DNA from: Actinomycetota bacterium
GTDB lineage: Bacteria; Actinomycetota; Coriobacteriia; Anaerosomatales; JAENZW01
Length of the DNA stretch: 33,082 bases
Direction: 5' to 3'
Assembly: GCA_016841065.1 (NCBI GenBank)
Contig: JAENZW010000009.1
Span: 1 to 33,082, forward strand
Shown piece after piece: positions 1 through 10,000 of this stretch. The translations under genes and the position numbers were made by a program. Within the stretch, counting starts at the first letter, position 1. Every line of letters starts with the position of its first letter. The notes under the pieces were generated by a model. That model saw nothing but the letters and a program-made list of their open reading frames with translations. It ran no database searches and was not told the origin of the DNA.

Positions 1-2
1 TC

Positions 3-908
3 CGCCGCCGCGAACGCTGGGGATACCGGGTGGTCGGCACGCTCGCGGTCTCCGGGGACGCCGACGTTTCGGCGGCCGAGCGCTCCAGCTTGGCCGTTCT
101 CGGCACCGTGCCGGACGCGTCGGCCGTCGTCGCGGAACACCGCGTGGACCGCGTGATCGTCGTATCGCCAATCGCCCTTCGCGAGCTCATCGAGGATCTC
201 GTGCTTGCCGAAGAAGCCGACGTACGCGTGGACGTGGTTCCCGAGCTCTACGAGGTGTTCATCGGCCAGGTGGACAGCATCGTCGCCGATATCCCACTGA
301 TGGAGATCACGCGCTCGTCGGTAGCGCCGTGGTACTCGACGTTGAAGGTCATTGCGGACACGGTCTTTGCGTTGGTGTTGGTCGTTGTCATGTCACCGCT
401 CTTGCTCGGGGCGGCACTGGCGATCCTCTTCACGATGGGACGGCCGATCCTCTACGTGCAGGAGCGGACGGGCAAGGACATGCGCCCCTTCAGGGTCTTC
501 AAGTTCCGCACGATGGTTCGCGACGCGGAGAGTTCCACCGGCCCTGTTCTTGCTTCGGACGATGACGCGAGGATAACCGCAGTTGGCCGCGTGCTTCGGC
601 GCTTCCGAATCGACGAGCTGCCGCAGTTGGCGAATATTCTGACGGGATCCATGAGCTTCGTTGGCCCGCGCCCAGAACGGCCGTTCTTCGTCGCCCGATA
701 CTCGAAGGAGATTCCAGGCTATCCCGAGCGCTTCAAGGTCAAACCGGGAGTGACCGGTCTCGCCCAGGTGAGCGGTGGGTACGCGACGACTCCAGAGCGA
801 AAGCTGAAGTACGACCTCATATATATGTATCATCAGAACCTGACGATGGATGTAGAGATAGTGATCGAGACCCTCCGCGTGGTGCTCACTGGCCGAGGCG
901 CTCGCTAG
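3..908 (+). CDS. Polyprenyl-phosphate sugar (glycosyl/undecaprenyl) transferase, exopolysaccharide biosynthesis type; 5' end lies outside the window
   Basis: The frame is open from the window start (RRRERWGYRVVGTLAV...) into the given ORF. Bacterial sugar transferase motifs: PILYVQERTGKDMRPFRVFKFRTMV, RRFRIDELPQLANILTGSMSFVGPRPERP, YPERFKVKPGVTGLAQVSG. Confidence 0.93.
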   Translation, partial: RRRERWGYRVVGTLAVSGDADVSAAERSSLAVLGTVPDASAVVAEHRVDRVIVVSPIALRELIEDLVLAEEADVRVDVVPELYEVFIGQVDSIVADIPLMEITRSSVAPWYSTLKVIADTVFALVLVVVMSPLLLGAALAILFTMGRPILYVQERTGKDMRPFRVFKFRTMVRDAESSTGPVLASDDDARITAVGRVLRRFRIDELPQLANILTGSMSFVGPRPERPFFVARYSKEIPGYPERFKVKPGVTGLAQVSGGYATTPERKLKYDLIYMYHQNLTMDVEIVIETLRVVLTGRGAR

Positions 909-929
909 AAGCAGACAAAGGAGATCGCC

Positions 930-3191
930 TTGGCGAAGTCCAAACGACCGAACAAGACTGGCGCGCCCGCCGCGAGAGCGGCGACTGCGGTCGCGCGGGA
1001 TGACAGGATGACCAGCGCCCAGCTCGTCATCTGGGTATGTCTGCATCTCCTCGTCATCGTCGTGCCGATCGCCACGAGCAACCTCACGTGGCTACCCGGT
1101 CAGCGATTCCCGCTCACGTTCGATCAGTTCGACATCGTCAAGGTGTTCTTCCAGCGGGGATTCACCCTCATCGCTCTGGGCGCCTGGTTCTGGCACATCT
1201 TCGTTGAGGGTGGCAAGATACGCCGCACCAAGATCGACTGGCTGATCGGCGTCGTTCTCGCGTGGTTCGTCGTGACGACGGTGTTCTCCATCCACGTACC
1301 GACAGCCATCTTCGGCAAGTATCGTCGCTTCGAGGGCCTGCTGACGTTCTTCACGTACGCCGGTATGTTCTTCGTCGGCACACAGATCCTCGACAGGGCC
1401 TCGCGAATACGCTCGCTGGCAAGATCCCTGTTCTTCTCCGGATCGTTCGTGGCCATCTACGGGTTCGCCCAGTTCGTCGGCTACGATCCCGTTCGCTGGG
1501 GCAACCTGCCCTTCGAGGCCAATCGCTCCTTCTCGACCTACGGAAACCCCGACCTTCTCGGAGGCTTCCTGATCTTCCCGCTCGCTATCGCACTGGGTCT
1601 TGCACTGTCCGAAGAGGACTCGGTGTGGCGCGGCATCTACTGGACAGGCTTCGGCTTCACGGTCATCAGCTGGGTTACCGCATTCACGCGTGGCGCCTGG
1701 ATCGGCGGCACCATCGCCCTGCTCGTTCTTGCCTTCTGCGCATTCAGGCAGAGCGTGCGATTCCGGGAAGTGGACTGGACGTTCACGGGGCTGTTCGGGG
1801 TGGCCGTGACGGCCGTGGTGATCAGGAGTCTGAGCGCAACGACTTCGGTGATGAACGTGTCGAAGCGCGTGCAGTCGATCTTCAACTTCGAAGACGCGAG
1901 CTCTCGGACACGTTTCGAGATCTGGCAGGCCGCGTGGGATGCGATCAAGGACAGGCCCATCACCGGCTTCGGTCTGGATACGTTCCGCCTCGTGTTCCCT
2001 CGCTACAAGCCCATCGAATACGTCGCCGACGCCGGCTATCTGTCGGTCGCCGACAACGTCCACAACTACCCGCTCCAGCTCGCAGCGGCCGTGGGCATTC
2101 CCGGCCTCCTGCTGCTGTACGGGCTCTTCATCACCGTCGCGGTCCTTTCTGCGCCCATCGTGTTTGCGAAGCAAGCGAAGCCCGATCGGCTCGTCCTCGC
2201 GTCGTTCTGGGCGGCTGCGGCGGGCTATCTCTTGGCGTTGAGCTTCGGCATCTCCGTGACCGGCTCGTCGTTCCTGCTGTGGCTCTCGATGGCGGTCGTG
2301 CTCTCGCCGCTCGCCACTACCCGTGAGGTCAAGACGCACTCCTGGGGCGTTGCGGTCGCCGGTGTCGGGATCGTGCTTGTCGCAGCACTGTCGATCGGCA
2401 ACGTCGTCTACATAGTCGCCGACAACCACTATCTGAAGTCGCGCCTCATGCCGCGCGAGCGGGGTGACGAGCGGATTGCCGAAGCCGAGCGGGCAGTCGC
2501 GCTGAACCCGTGGAACGATATGTATCGGGCCGAAATCGGGCTTGCGAACGTCGACATGGTAGTCGCGTACTACACGGCCGCAGGCACTTCTCAGGACGTC
2601 GCCGAGCGCGCGTCTATGGCCGCGCAGGCGCTTCGATACTTTGCCAAGGCGGAGGCGTCGCTGCTCGACACCATCGACTTCGTGCCGTGGGAGTACGACA
2701 ACTACGTATTCACCACGAACCTCTATACGCTCGGGGCGGAGCTTCACCGTCTCAGGGATGATCCCGGTTCCGTAGATCTCATGTACGACCGGGCGATCGT
2801 GATCGGACGCAAGGGTGTCGAGGCGGAGCCATACGGTCCCGCTATCCGCTTCCAGCTGGCGCGAGCACTCATCGAGAAGGATCAGCTGGACGAGGCTCTC
2901 GAGCATATGGAGTTCGCGGTCGAGATGGATCCGAAATACGTCGATGGGTTGATTCTCCTCGGCGATATCTACCGCGCTCTCGATCGTCTGCAGGATGCCG
3001 TCGACACCTACAAGCGCGCCGAAGCACGGATCGCCAAGACCGGGGGGAGTCGCCCGAGTCTGTCGGAGTCGATCAGGACTCTCGAGCAGAGTCTCGGCGG
3101 CGGTGATGGAGCCGGAGGCCAAACAGGAACAGCAGATGGTTCCGTCGAATCGTCACGAAGTAGTGCCGAGACGACGAGCGGGGAGAAATGA
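930..3191 (+). CDS. O-antigen ligase (WaaL-like) multi-pass membrane protein with C-terminal TPR repeats
   Basis: 753 aa with many hydrophobic segments; ligase-like region 'SRTRFEIWQAAWDAIKDRPITGFGLDTFRLVFPRY...ADNVHNYPLQLAAAVGIPGLLLL'; C-terminal TPR-like 'IRFQLARALIEKDQLDEALEHMEFAVEMDPKYVDGLILLGDIYRALDRLQDAVDTYKRA'. Confidence 0.88.
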   Translation: MAKSKRPNKTGAPAARAATAVARDDRMTSAQLVIWVCLHLLVIVVPIATSNLTWLPGQRFPLTFDQFDIVKVFFQRGFTLIALGAWFWHIFVEGGKIRRTKIDWLIGVVLAWFVVTTVFSIHVPTAIFGKYRRFEGLLTFFTYAGMFFVGTQILDRASRIRSLARSLFFSGSFVAIYGFAQFVGYDPVRWGNLPFEANRSFSTYGNPDLLGGFLIFPLAIALGLALSEEDSVWRGIYWTGFGFTVISWVTAFTRGAWIGGTIALLVLAFCAFRQSVRFREVDWTFTGLFGVAVTAVVIRSLSATTSVMNVSKRVQSIFNFEDASSRTRFEIWQAAWDAIKDRPITGFGLDTFRLVFPRYKPIEYVADAGYLSVADNVHNYPLQLAAAVGIPGLLLLYGLFITVAVLSAPIVFAKQAKPDRLVLASFWAAAAGYLLALSFGISVTGSSFLLWLSMAVVLSPLATTREVKTHSWGVAVAGVGIVLVAALSIGNVVYIVADNHYLKSRLMPRERGDERIAEAERAVALNPWNDMYRAEIGLANVDMVVAYYTAAGTSQDVAERASMAAQALRYFAKAEASLLDTIDFVPWEYDNYVFTTNLYTLGAELHRLRDDPGSVDLMYDRAIVIGRKGVEAEPYGPAIRFQLARALIEKDQLDEALEHMEFAVEMDPKYVDGLILLGDIYRALDRLQDAVDTYKRAEARIAKTGGSRPSLSESIRTLEQSLGGGDGAGGQTGTADGSVESSRSSAETTSGEK

Positions 3192-3835
3192 TGAATGGCT
3201 CGCAGGTGCCCAGCACGACAGTGCGGCGGCTGCCATCGTACCTGCAAGCTCTCCTGAGCGCGCAAGTACATAGGCAGTCCGTCGTCAACTCGCTGCAGAT
3301 TGCGGAGATGGTGGGGTCCAACGCAGCTCAGGTGCGCAAGGACCTCTCCTATCTCGGCGAATACGGCACACGTGGCGTTGGCTACGACGTGGACGCGCTC
3401 GTCGCCCATCTGATCCGGTGGCTGGGTATCGAAGAGCATCGCAACGTCGCGATCGTCGGATTCGGTCGCCTGGGTTCTGCACTGCAGGGCTACGCCGGGT
3501 TTGCCGAGCGAGGCTTCCGCGTGGTCGCGGTCCTCGATGATGATCCGGACAAGATAGGACGGCCATTCGACGGGCATGTTGTTCAGGCGATCGGGGATGT
3601 CGAGGAGATCTTCTCGGCTGCGAATGTGGACATTGCCGTCCTGGCGGTGCCTGCGGCTGTTGCGCAGTCCGTCACCGACGCGATAGTCGCGGCTGGCGTC
3701 AAGGCGATTCTCAACTTTGCGCCGACACGCGTCGAGGTACCCGACGACGTGGTCGTCAGGCACGCAGATGTAGCCGCGGAGCTACAGGTTCTTGCATTTC
3801 ATCTGAGTTCTCTCGAACGACGGGCCAATGACTGA
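3188..3835 (+). CDS. rex: Redox-sensing transcriptional repressor Rex
   Basis: Full-length Rex signature: RLPSYLQAL...SLQIAEMVGSNAAQVRKDLSYLGEYGTRGVGYDVDALVAHL, Rossmann 'NVAIVGFGRLGSALQGYAGFAERGFRVVAVLDDDPDKIGR', 'GVKAILNFAPTRVEVPDDVVVRHADVAAELQVLAFHLS'. Overlaps the upstream stop (ATGA). Confidence 0.96.
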   Translation: MMNGSQVPSTTVRRLPSYLQALLSAQVHRQSVVNSLQIAEMVGSNAAQVRKDLSYLGEYGTRGVGYDVDALVAHLIRWLGIEEHRNVAIVGFGRLGSALQGYAGFAERGFRVVAVLDDDPDKIGRPFDGHVVQAIGDVEEIFSAANVDIAVLAVPAAVAQSVTDAIVAAGVKAILNFAPTRVEVPDDVVVRHADVAAELQVLAFHLSSLERRAND

Positions 3836-4532
3836 CAAAGACATCCAGGAGCTCCCGGAAGAGACCCAGCCGCCGGAAGCCGAAGACGAGAGTCCCGATG
3901 CCGAGGAACGCGAACTCGTTCCTGTCTGGCTGGCAGCTCTGGTACTCGTTCTGCTGCTCGCAGTGATGGGAATCGGAGGCTACATCGTCGGCGGCGTCGT
4001 CGGACGCAGCGCGCCCGAGACTCCCGAGGACTTCGATATTCGGCGGGCTCAAGCCGAAGTCGAAGCAGACCCGGCCAACGTTCAGAAGGTGCTCGAACTC
4101 GGTTGGGCATACCAGCAGGCAGGTCAGTTCGAGGAGGCGATCGCGGAGTACGACATCGTGATCGCCGATTCGCCGCAGAACACCGCAGCGCTGTACAACA
4201 AGGGTGTGATCCTTCTGGCGCAGGGCGACGAGAAGGATGCTGAAGCGGCGTTCTGGGACGTGCTGGAGATCGAACCGGCACATGTGCTCGCTGCCAAGAA
4301 GCTGGGTCAGCACTACGCCGACAAGGGGGAGTACCGCTCGCTCCTCGTCGCGGTGAGACCGGCGGCTGAGGCCAATGAGTCTGCAGCCGACCTTCAGTAC
4401 CTGATGGGCGTCGCATACGAGAACACGGGTCATCCGGACTGGGCCGAAGCCCGGTACCGCATTGCCCTCGAGTACTATCCGGACATGGCCGAGGCCAGAG
4501 ATGGCCTCGAACGACTCGGAGTGCAACCATGA
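3828..4532 (+). CDS. Membrane-anchored TPR-repeat protein
   Basis: One N-terminal TM segment (VWLAALVLVLLLAVMGIGGYIVGG), then TPR units ('VLELGWAYQQAGQFEEAIAEYDIVIADSPQNTAALYNKGVILLAQGDEKDAEAAFWDVLEIEPAH'). Overlaps rex by 8 nt. Confidence 0.85.
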   Translation: MTDKDIQELPEETQPPEAEDESPDAEERELVPVWLAALVLVLLLAVMGIGGYIVGGVVGRSAPETPEDFDIRRAQAEVEADPANVQKVLELGWAYQQAGQFEEAIAEYDIVIADSPQNTAALYNKGVILLAQGDEKDAEAAFWDVLEIEPAHVLAAKKLGQHYADKGEYRSLLVAVRPAAEANESAADLQYLMGVAYENTGHPDWAEARYRIALEYYPDMAEARDGLERLGVQP

Positions 4533-5602
4533 TGGCCGAAAGAAGGCGGCTCCATCTCACTCAACGACAGGGATTCATCTTCCTGGCGATCATCCTGGCG
4601 ATCGTTCTCATTGCGCTGATAATCTACCTGTTGCTCGCTCTCTCCGGCGGAGGATTCACGAGGAGTGGCGGTGAGGTGGTCGAGGGCTTGAAGCCGCTGC
4701 TGGTCATCGAGGGTCCCGGAGAGGGCGAGAAGCCGAAGTTCTCCCGACCGATGTCTGCTGCCTTCGGTGCCGACGGCAACATCTACGTCTCGGACAGTGG
4801 CAACAATCGAATCTGCGTGTTCAACGGGCGCGGCGAATTCCTCTTCGAGTTCGGAGAGTTCGGCGTTGCCAAGCCGCTGCCCGGAGCACAGAATTCGTGG
4901 GCCGAGGGGCGACTGAACTTCCCGCTCGGTGTCGACGTGGACGAGAACGGCAACGTGTACGTTGCAGACTTCCGCAACGATCAGATACAGGTCTTCGACC
5001 GAGACGGCACCTTCCTGCGTCGCTTCCCTGATCCGCTCCAGGAGGTGGGCAAGGGCTCATCCGGCCAGGATGGTACCGGCATCGCGGTGACAGACGTGGC
5101 GGTGTGGGCGGGGAAGGTGTACGCACTCGACGCGTACCAGGTCTTCGTATTCACACTGGACGGAGAGTTCTACGCGCAGTTCGGGAAGCCGGGCTCAGGA
5201 CCCGGAGATCTCGATCACCCGAACGGAATCGAAGTTGCGGACGACGGCACGATCTACGTCTCGGACTCCAATCACAACCGCATCATCGCCTATGCCCAGA
5301 CGGGGGACGTCCTGTGGAATCTGGGCGAACCGGTGTCGGATATCGCCAAGGAGGTCGAGTACACCTTCGGCCTGCCCCGGGGAATCACCGTCTTGTCGGA
5401 TGGCTCGCTGCTGGTCGTCGATGCGTTCGAACACGCCCTCACGAGAGTCTCGGCACAAGGCGAGTTCATTCGGCGATATGGGCGACGTGGTACGCAACCT
5501 GCTGAGTTTAACTTCCCTAATGGAATAGACGATACCAAGAACAGGGTTGTGGTCGCCGACAAGGAGAACGACCGCGTGCAGGTGTTGGAGCTGGTGGAGT
5601 AA
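4529..5602 (+). CDS. NHL-repeat beta-propeller protein with N-terminal membrane anchor
   Basis: N-terminal TM (FIFLAIILAIVLIALIIYLLLAL), then repeated 'FPLGVDVDENGNVYVADFRNDQIQVFDRDGTFLRRF' and 'HPNGIEVADDGTIYVSDSNHNRIIAY' units. Start overlaps the previous stop (ATGA). Confidence 0.92.
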   Translation: MMAERRRLHLTQRQGFIFLAIILAIVLIALIIYLLLALSGGGFTRSGGEVVEGLKPLLVIEGPGEGEKPKFSRPMSAAFGADGNIYVSDSGNNRICVFNGRGEFLFEFGEFGVAKPLPGAQNSWAEGRLNFPLGVDVDENGNVYVADFRNDQIQVFDRDGTFLRRFPDPLQEVGKGSSGQDGTGIAVTDVAVWAGKVYALDAYQVFVFTLDGEFYAQFGKPGSGPGDLDHPNGIEVADDGTIYVSDSNHNRIIAYAQTGDVLWNLGEPVSDIAKEVEYTFGLPRGITVLSDGSLLVVDAFEHALTRVSAQGEFIRRYGRRGTQPAEFNFPNGIDDTKNRVVVADKENDRVQVLELVE

Positions 5603-5639
5603 CCGCACCCCCTGTTGGCCATTGAAGGAATCCGATAAC

Positions 5640-6752
5640 ATGAAACGTGCATGTGTCCGCTACATGCCTCTTGGAGCGATTGGTGGGCCGCATAGCTTGA
5701 GAACGAGAACCGTTGTCGTAGTCGCAGCAATCGTTTGCGCATTCACCCTCTCGGTCTCCGTGGCATACGGATACGACGAACTCACCCCCTCGGCGAGCGC
5801 GGGATGCCCCGACTGCCACGGTCTGGAGTCGGGCTTCACGTCGCCCACGGTTGCACCGACCCGCAAAGGACCGCACGGCGGCTACACCACCGGCACGCAG
5901 AAGTGTCAGACATGCCACACGGTGCACGTTGCGCCGGCCGAGGGCGTGCTCCTTCTGCCGAAAGCGACGATCAAGGACACCTGCAACACCTGCCATGACG
6001 GAACCGGCGGCAACGGCGTGTACGGAGTCCTCAACGCAAGAGGAATCACCCCTGCTGCCCAGCATCGCATCGAGGTCACAAATGTGGTTCCCGGCGGCGA
6101 TCCCGGCGGAGGTTCGACAACCAGGACTTTCTCGGCCGCCGATGACTATCTCACGTGCAGCGACTGCCACAGCCCGCACGATGCCATCACTGTGAACGCG
6201 TTCTATGGCGATCGGACGCGAACATCGACCGACACAACCTACCCTCTGTCGCCTGCGACAAACCGTCTGCTCAAGAAGCAGCCAACATCCTCACCGTGGT
6301 CCGTCGATGAGTACGGATCGAGCTGGTGTGGCGGGTGCCACGAGGGTCGCATGTTCGGATCTGCGGGCGTCATCAATCATCCGGTCGAAACCGAGACGGC
6401 GGGCTTCTACTACGACAACATCGTGCGTGTCACGGGCACGGGTACGAACGCCACAGAGTTGGGATCGCTCGGGGGCAACAACTTCGGCTACGTCATGCCG
6501 ATCACACGCAGTGCCCAGCAGTCCGGCCACTATCCGATATGCCAGCAGTGTCACGAGGACGCGCGGAACATCGGCGACACGACGCCAGGTCAGATAGTCG
6601 GCGCCGAGGTCTTCTCGGTCACTACGTCGGACGGCCAGAACGCCGCCAATAACCCCCGATTCCAGACCTTCCCGCACGAATCTGAGAACGCATACTTCCA
6701 GGTCGAGGAGAACGACGACCTCTGTCTCAACTGTCACATCCCCCCCGGCTAG
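5640..6752 (+). CDS. Secreted multiheme c-type cytochrome, 7 CXXCH
   Basis: Preferred start at ATG 5640 (MKRACVRYMPLG...VVVVAAIVCAFTLSVSVAYG, signal-peptide-like). CXXCH: CPDCH, CQTCH, CNTCH, CSDCH, CGGCH, CQQCH, CLNCH. Confidence 0.9.
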   Translation: MKRACVRYMPLGAIGGPHSLRTRTVVVVAAIVCAFTLSVSVAYGYDELTPSASAGCPDCHGLESGFTSPTVAPTRKGPHGGYTTGTQKCQTCHTVHVAPAEGVLLLPKATIKDTCNTCHDGTGGNGVYGVLNARGITPAAQHRIEVTNVVPGGDPGGGSTTRTFSAADDYLTCSDCHSPHDAITVNAFYGDRTRTSTDTTYPLSPATNRLLKKQPTSSPWSVDEYGSSWCGGCHEGRMFGSAGVINHPVETETAGFYYDNIVRVTGTGTNATELGSLGGNNFGYVMPITRSAQQSGHYPICQQCHEDARNIGDTTPGQIVGAEVFSVTTSDGQNAANNPRFQTFPHESENAYFQVEENDDLCLNCHIPPG

Positions 6753-6794
6753 GGTTGGCGACCGACTGGCAACGAGATTCCGAGCTCAGGAGAT

Positions 6795-6818
6795 GGGATA
6801 CCCCGGGGAGGGTATCCC
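6795..6818 (+). other. Perfect 9-bp hairpin downstream of the heptaheme cytochrome (possible terminator or processing element; no T-tract)
   Basis: GGGATACCC-CGGGGA-GGGTATCCC read directly. Confidence 0.55.
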
Positions 6819-6934
6819 AATCGTTGGGGGCTGAACGCCCATCGTTGAAGATGGGTTGCCGGTATCCGGGAGTCAGGCAGGGCGAGGAAGGAGGCATCCT
6901 CTCCACAACGCGAATCGGATTCTATCCGCCCGAA

Positions 6935-6952
6935 ATGTGACGACGCTCACAT
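6935..6952. promoter_or_regulatory. Candidate CRP/FNR- or Rex-type operator palindrome
   Basis: ATGTGA-CGACGC-TCACAT, a perfect inverted repeat with 6-nt spacer, about 90 nt upstream of the giant cytochrome start. Confidence 0.5.
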
Positions 6953-7043
6953 CAATGGTGGACAAGAGGACCGATAACGAGGATGAAGAGGTGTGTCTCG
7001 CTGATGCTTGTGCACGCGTCCACAGCCTGGGAGGTTGGTCGCG

Positions 7044-10000
7044 GTGAGGTGGAGGACATGGTGGCACCGTGCGAGTGTCGCCGGAGTGGTCGCGGTAGCC
7101 GTGGTGGTTGCCCTCGGGGTCAGCGCTGGAGCGGGTGATACGCCCGTAACGGTCGTCGGCGTTCAACCGGAGACGCCCGACGTATCCGGAACGCGCATGG
7201 TGTGGGCCGACAAGGATGGCGCCTCCTATGACGTGTTCCTCTACGACTCCAGCACCGGTGAATCGCTCAGAGTAGCTTCGACGTCGGATGACGAAGTGGA
7301 ACCGTCCATCAGCGGCAACACCGTCGTGTACACGCGTCGTACCGCCGCAGGTGCGGACATCTATGCCTACGACATCACCTCCCGGCAGACCGTCGTAGTC
7401 ACCAACGCTTCCGGTGACCAGATCGCACCGTCGATCGCGGGCACGTACGTAGCGTGGGAAGACCACGCGAATGGCTACCACGGCGAGATCTGGGGTCGCA
7501 ATCTCGCCTCGGGAACTCCCTTCAAGATCGACTCTGGCTACAACGCGGAACTCACGCGGCCGAAGGTCGGCGGATCCGTGGTCGTATACCAGATCAGACC
7601 GGGCGGCGTCGCCGACGATGCCGACGTGAAGTCCTACGACTTCGCGAGTGCGGCCTTCACCAATGTGGCTGCAACCGATGCCGAAGAGGCGCTGCCGGCA
7701 ACAGACGGACGCTATGTCGCCTGGGCCGACGGTACCGCAGGGGACATGGACATCAAGGCCTACGACCTTGAGTCAGGCACGCCAATCGACGTGCGTACGC
7801 AAATCGGGGAGCAGACGCTCCCGTGCGTCGCGGACGGCAAGGTGTACTGGATCGACAGTTCTGTCGGCAAGCGTTTGCATGTGGATACGTTCGACCTCGA
7901 CAGTGCGACATTCTCCGCATTCGACAACCGCAGCGCGTCCGACATGGTTGCGGTGAACGCCGAGGGTACGAGTATCGCGTGGCTGGAGACCAAGGGTGCG
8001 AGCCTCTGGCAGGTGAAGGCATACCTCAACGCGGCTCCGGCTGTTGCTTCGGCTGGAGGCGTGCTCCCCGTTGCCGGCATCGGTTCGCCATTCCGGCTCG
8101 CACAGATTTCCACGGGCGGGGACGCTACCCCGCCGACCGTGGTCGATGTCTCCGTCGCGCCCGGCGCCACGAAGGTCGATGCGAGTGGTGACCTGGCCGT
8201 CTACTTCTCCGAGCCGCTCGATCCCAAGAGCGTCACCGGGACCATCGTGACTCTGCGCAATGAGGCGACCGGCGAGCAGCTCGATGCGTCGGTCAGCTAC
8301 TCGGCTGTCGCCGGCGCGGTCATCGTCGATCCCGTTGCGTCGCTCGCGGAGGGAACCTACACGCTGAGCATCGGCGTCACCGTCACCGACCTTGCCGGCA
8401 ACAGCCTGGTCGAGCCGCTCGATCTCACCTTCGCCACCGGCGGCGAGATCACGGCCGACACGACCAAGCCGACGAAGCCGGGCGGCCCGTGGGCGCGTCC
8501 CGACGGGACGGCCAACGTCGAGGTCTCCTGGATCACTTCGGCTGACAACGTCGGCATCGCCTACTACCGCGTGTATCGCTATACGGTTCCCGGTGGGACT
8601 CTGCTCGGTTCGTGGGATACGGCGGATGGCTCGGCGACATCTTTGGTCGTCCCCAAGCAAGCGGACGAGACCGTCCCGAAGAAGTACACCTACTACTACG
8701 CGGTCCGCGCGTACGACACCGCGACGCCGGCCAACTTCTCGTCGTTGTCGTCCTACGTCGCCGCGGATCCACACGGGACGTACATCTTCGGCCAACAGAT
8801 CAACAACTGCGCGAACTGCCACAGCGTGCATGGTGGCGTGAAGCCGGCGACGTGGTGGTCGCTCGGAGCGCAGAGTGCCGAAGCATGCTACCAGTGTCAT
8901 GGCTCGACGGATGCGGCGACCTCGTACGGCTACGGCTCGACCAAGAACGCCCAGGCGAAGTTCTGGGACTACTCGGCCACGCCGTTGCCGGACGCGGGGA
9001 CTCAGCACCGCAACGACTTCATGGTGTCGCAGCGGGCGGAGTGCGACGTGTGTCACACACCGCACAAGAAGCCCTACAACGAAGCGGCCGGGGTCAAGGA
9101 TCCCGCGACGAGCTACAGCAAGCTGCTCAAGGGACCAAGCGACCCGGGCGACGCGTCGAGCGCACTCGTCTACAGCACGGATCAGACGCCGTTCGGCAAG
9201 GCGTTCTGCTTCGCGTGTCACGGTTCTGCTTCGGGCGGCGCGCTCACGTTCATGACCGCCAAGGGTGGCGCGTCGGCGTACTCGAACACTTCTGGCGACC
9301 ACAACCAGGCGCAGTACGACGCGGCCGGCAATCCGAGCAACGTCGCTCACGACGACGAGGTCGTCCAGTACACGCTGCGCGACGGGGTGACCGATCCCGG
9401 TCCGCTCAACAACTGCGCGGCGTGTCACAACGAGCACGCGGCGGCGACGGGGAGTCTTGCTGACTATCGCCGAAGCGGGACGACGGCTGCGACCTACAAT
9501 CAGGCAGGTTTGTGCTTCGCATGCCATTCCAGCGCGAGTACTGAGACGCGGAGCGTCGGCTCTGTGCCCTTCGCGTGGAACAGCCGCGACGTCAAGGCGC
9601 AGTTCACGAAGGCATCGAAGCACCCGTACACGGCAAGCATCGGCGCTCCAGTTCCGGAGGGCGCGACGTGGTTGCAGACGGCCGAGGCCGACTTCAGCAC
9701 GGATACGCACACGAGGACTTCTGTGGTCGCGGGCGGCAGCGGGGTCTCTGGCGCCGTGCAGCTCGCGCCATTCGGCGGGGCCGGCGCAACGCTTTTCGAC
9801 GACGATTTCGAGAGCGGCGGGTTCGGCAACTGGAACTCGTCGAACTGGGGCACCGACAACAACTCGGGCAACGCACATGGAGGCACGTACTCGGCGGTCA
9901 TGAACACGGTCGGTGCTGATGAGCTCATGGTCAAGACCGTCGACACTGCAGGCCGTACGAACGTCCAGATCTCGTTCTGGCTGATGGGAACGAACACCAC

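Noticed and set aside
1092-3122. 676-aa minus-strand ORF
   Set aside because: Antisense to the O-antigen ligase; composition (many R/D/E/H, no domain pattern) typical of GC-rich frame shadow.
5547-5639. N-terminal extension of the 5547 ORF
   Set aside because: Overlaps the NHL gene 3' end and lacks signal-peptide character; ATG 5640 starts a clear signal peptide. The same logic trims 27559 to 27670, 29735 to 29846 and 30954 to 31017.
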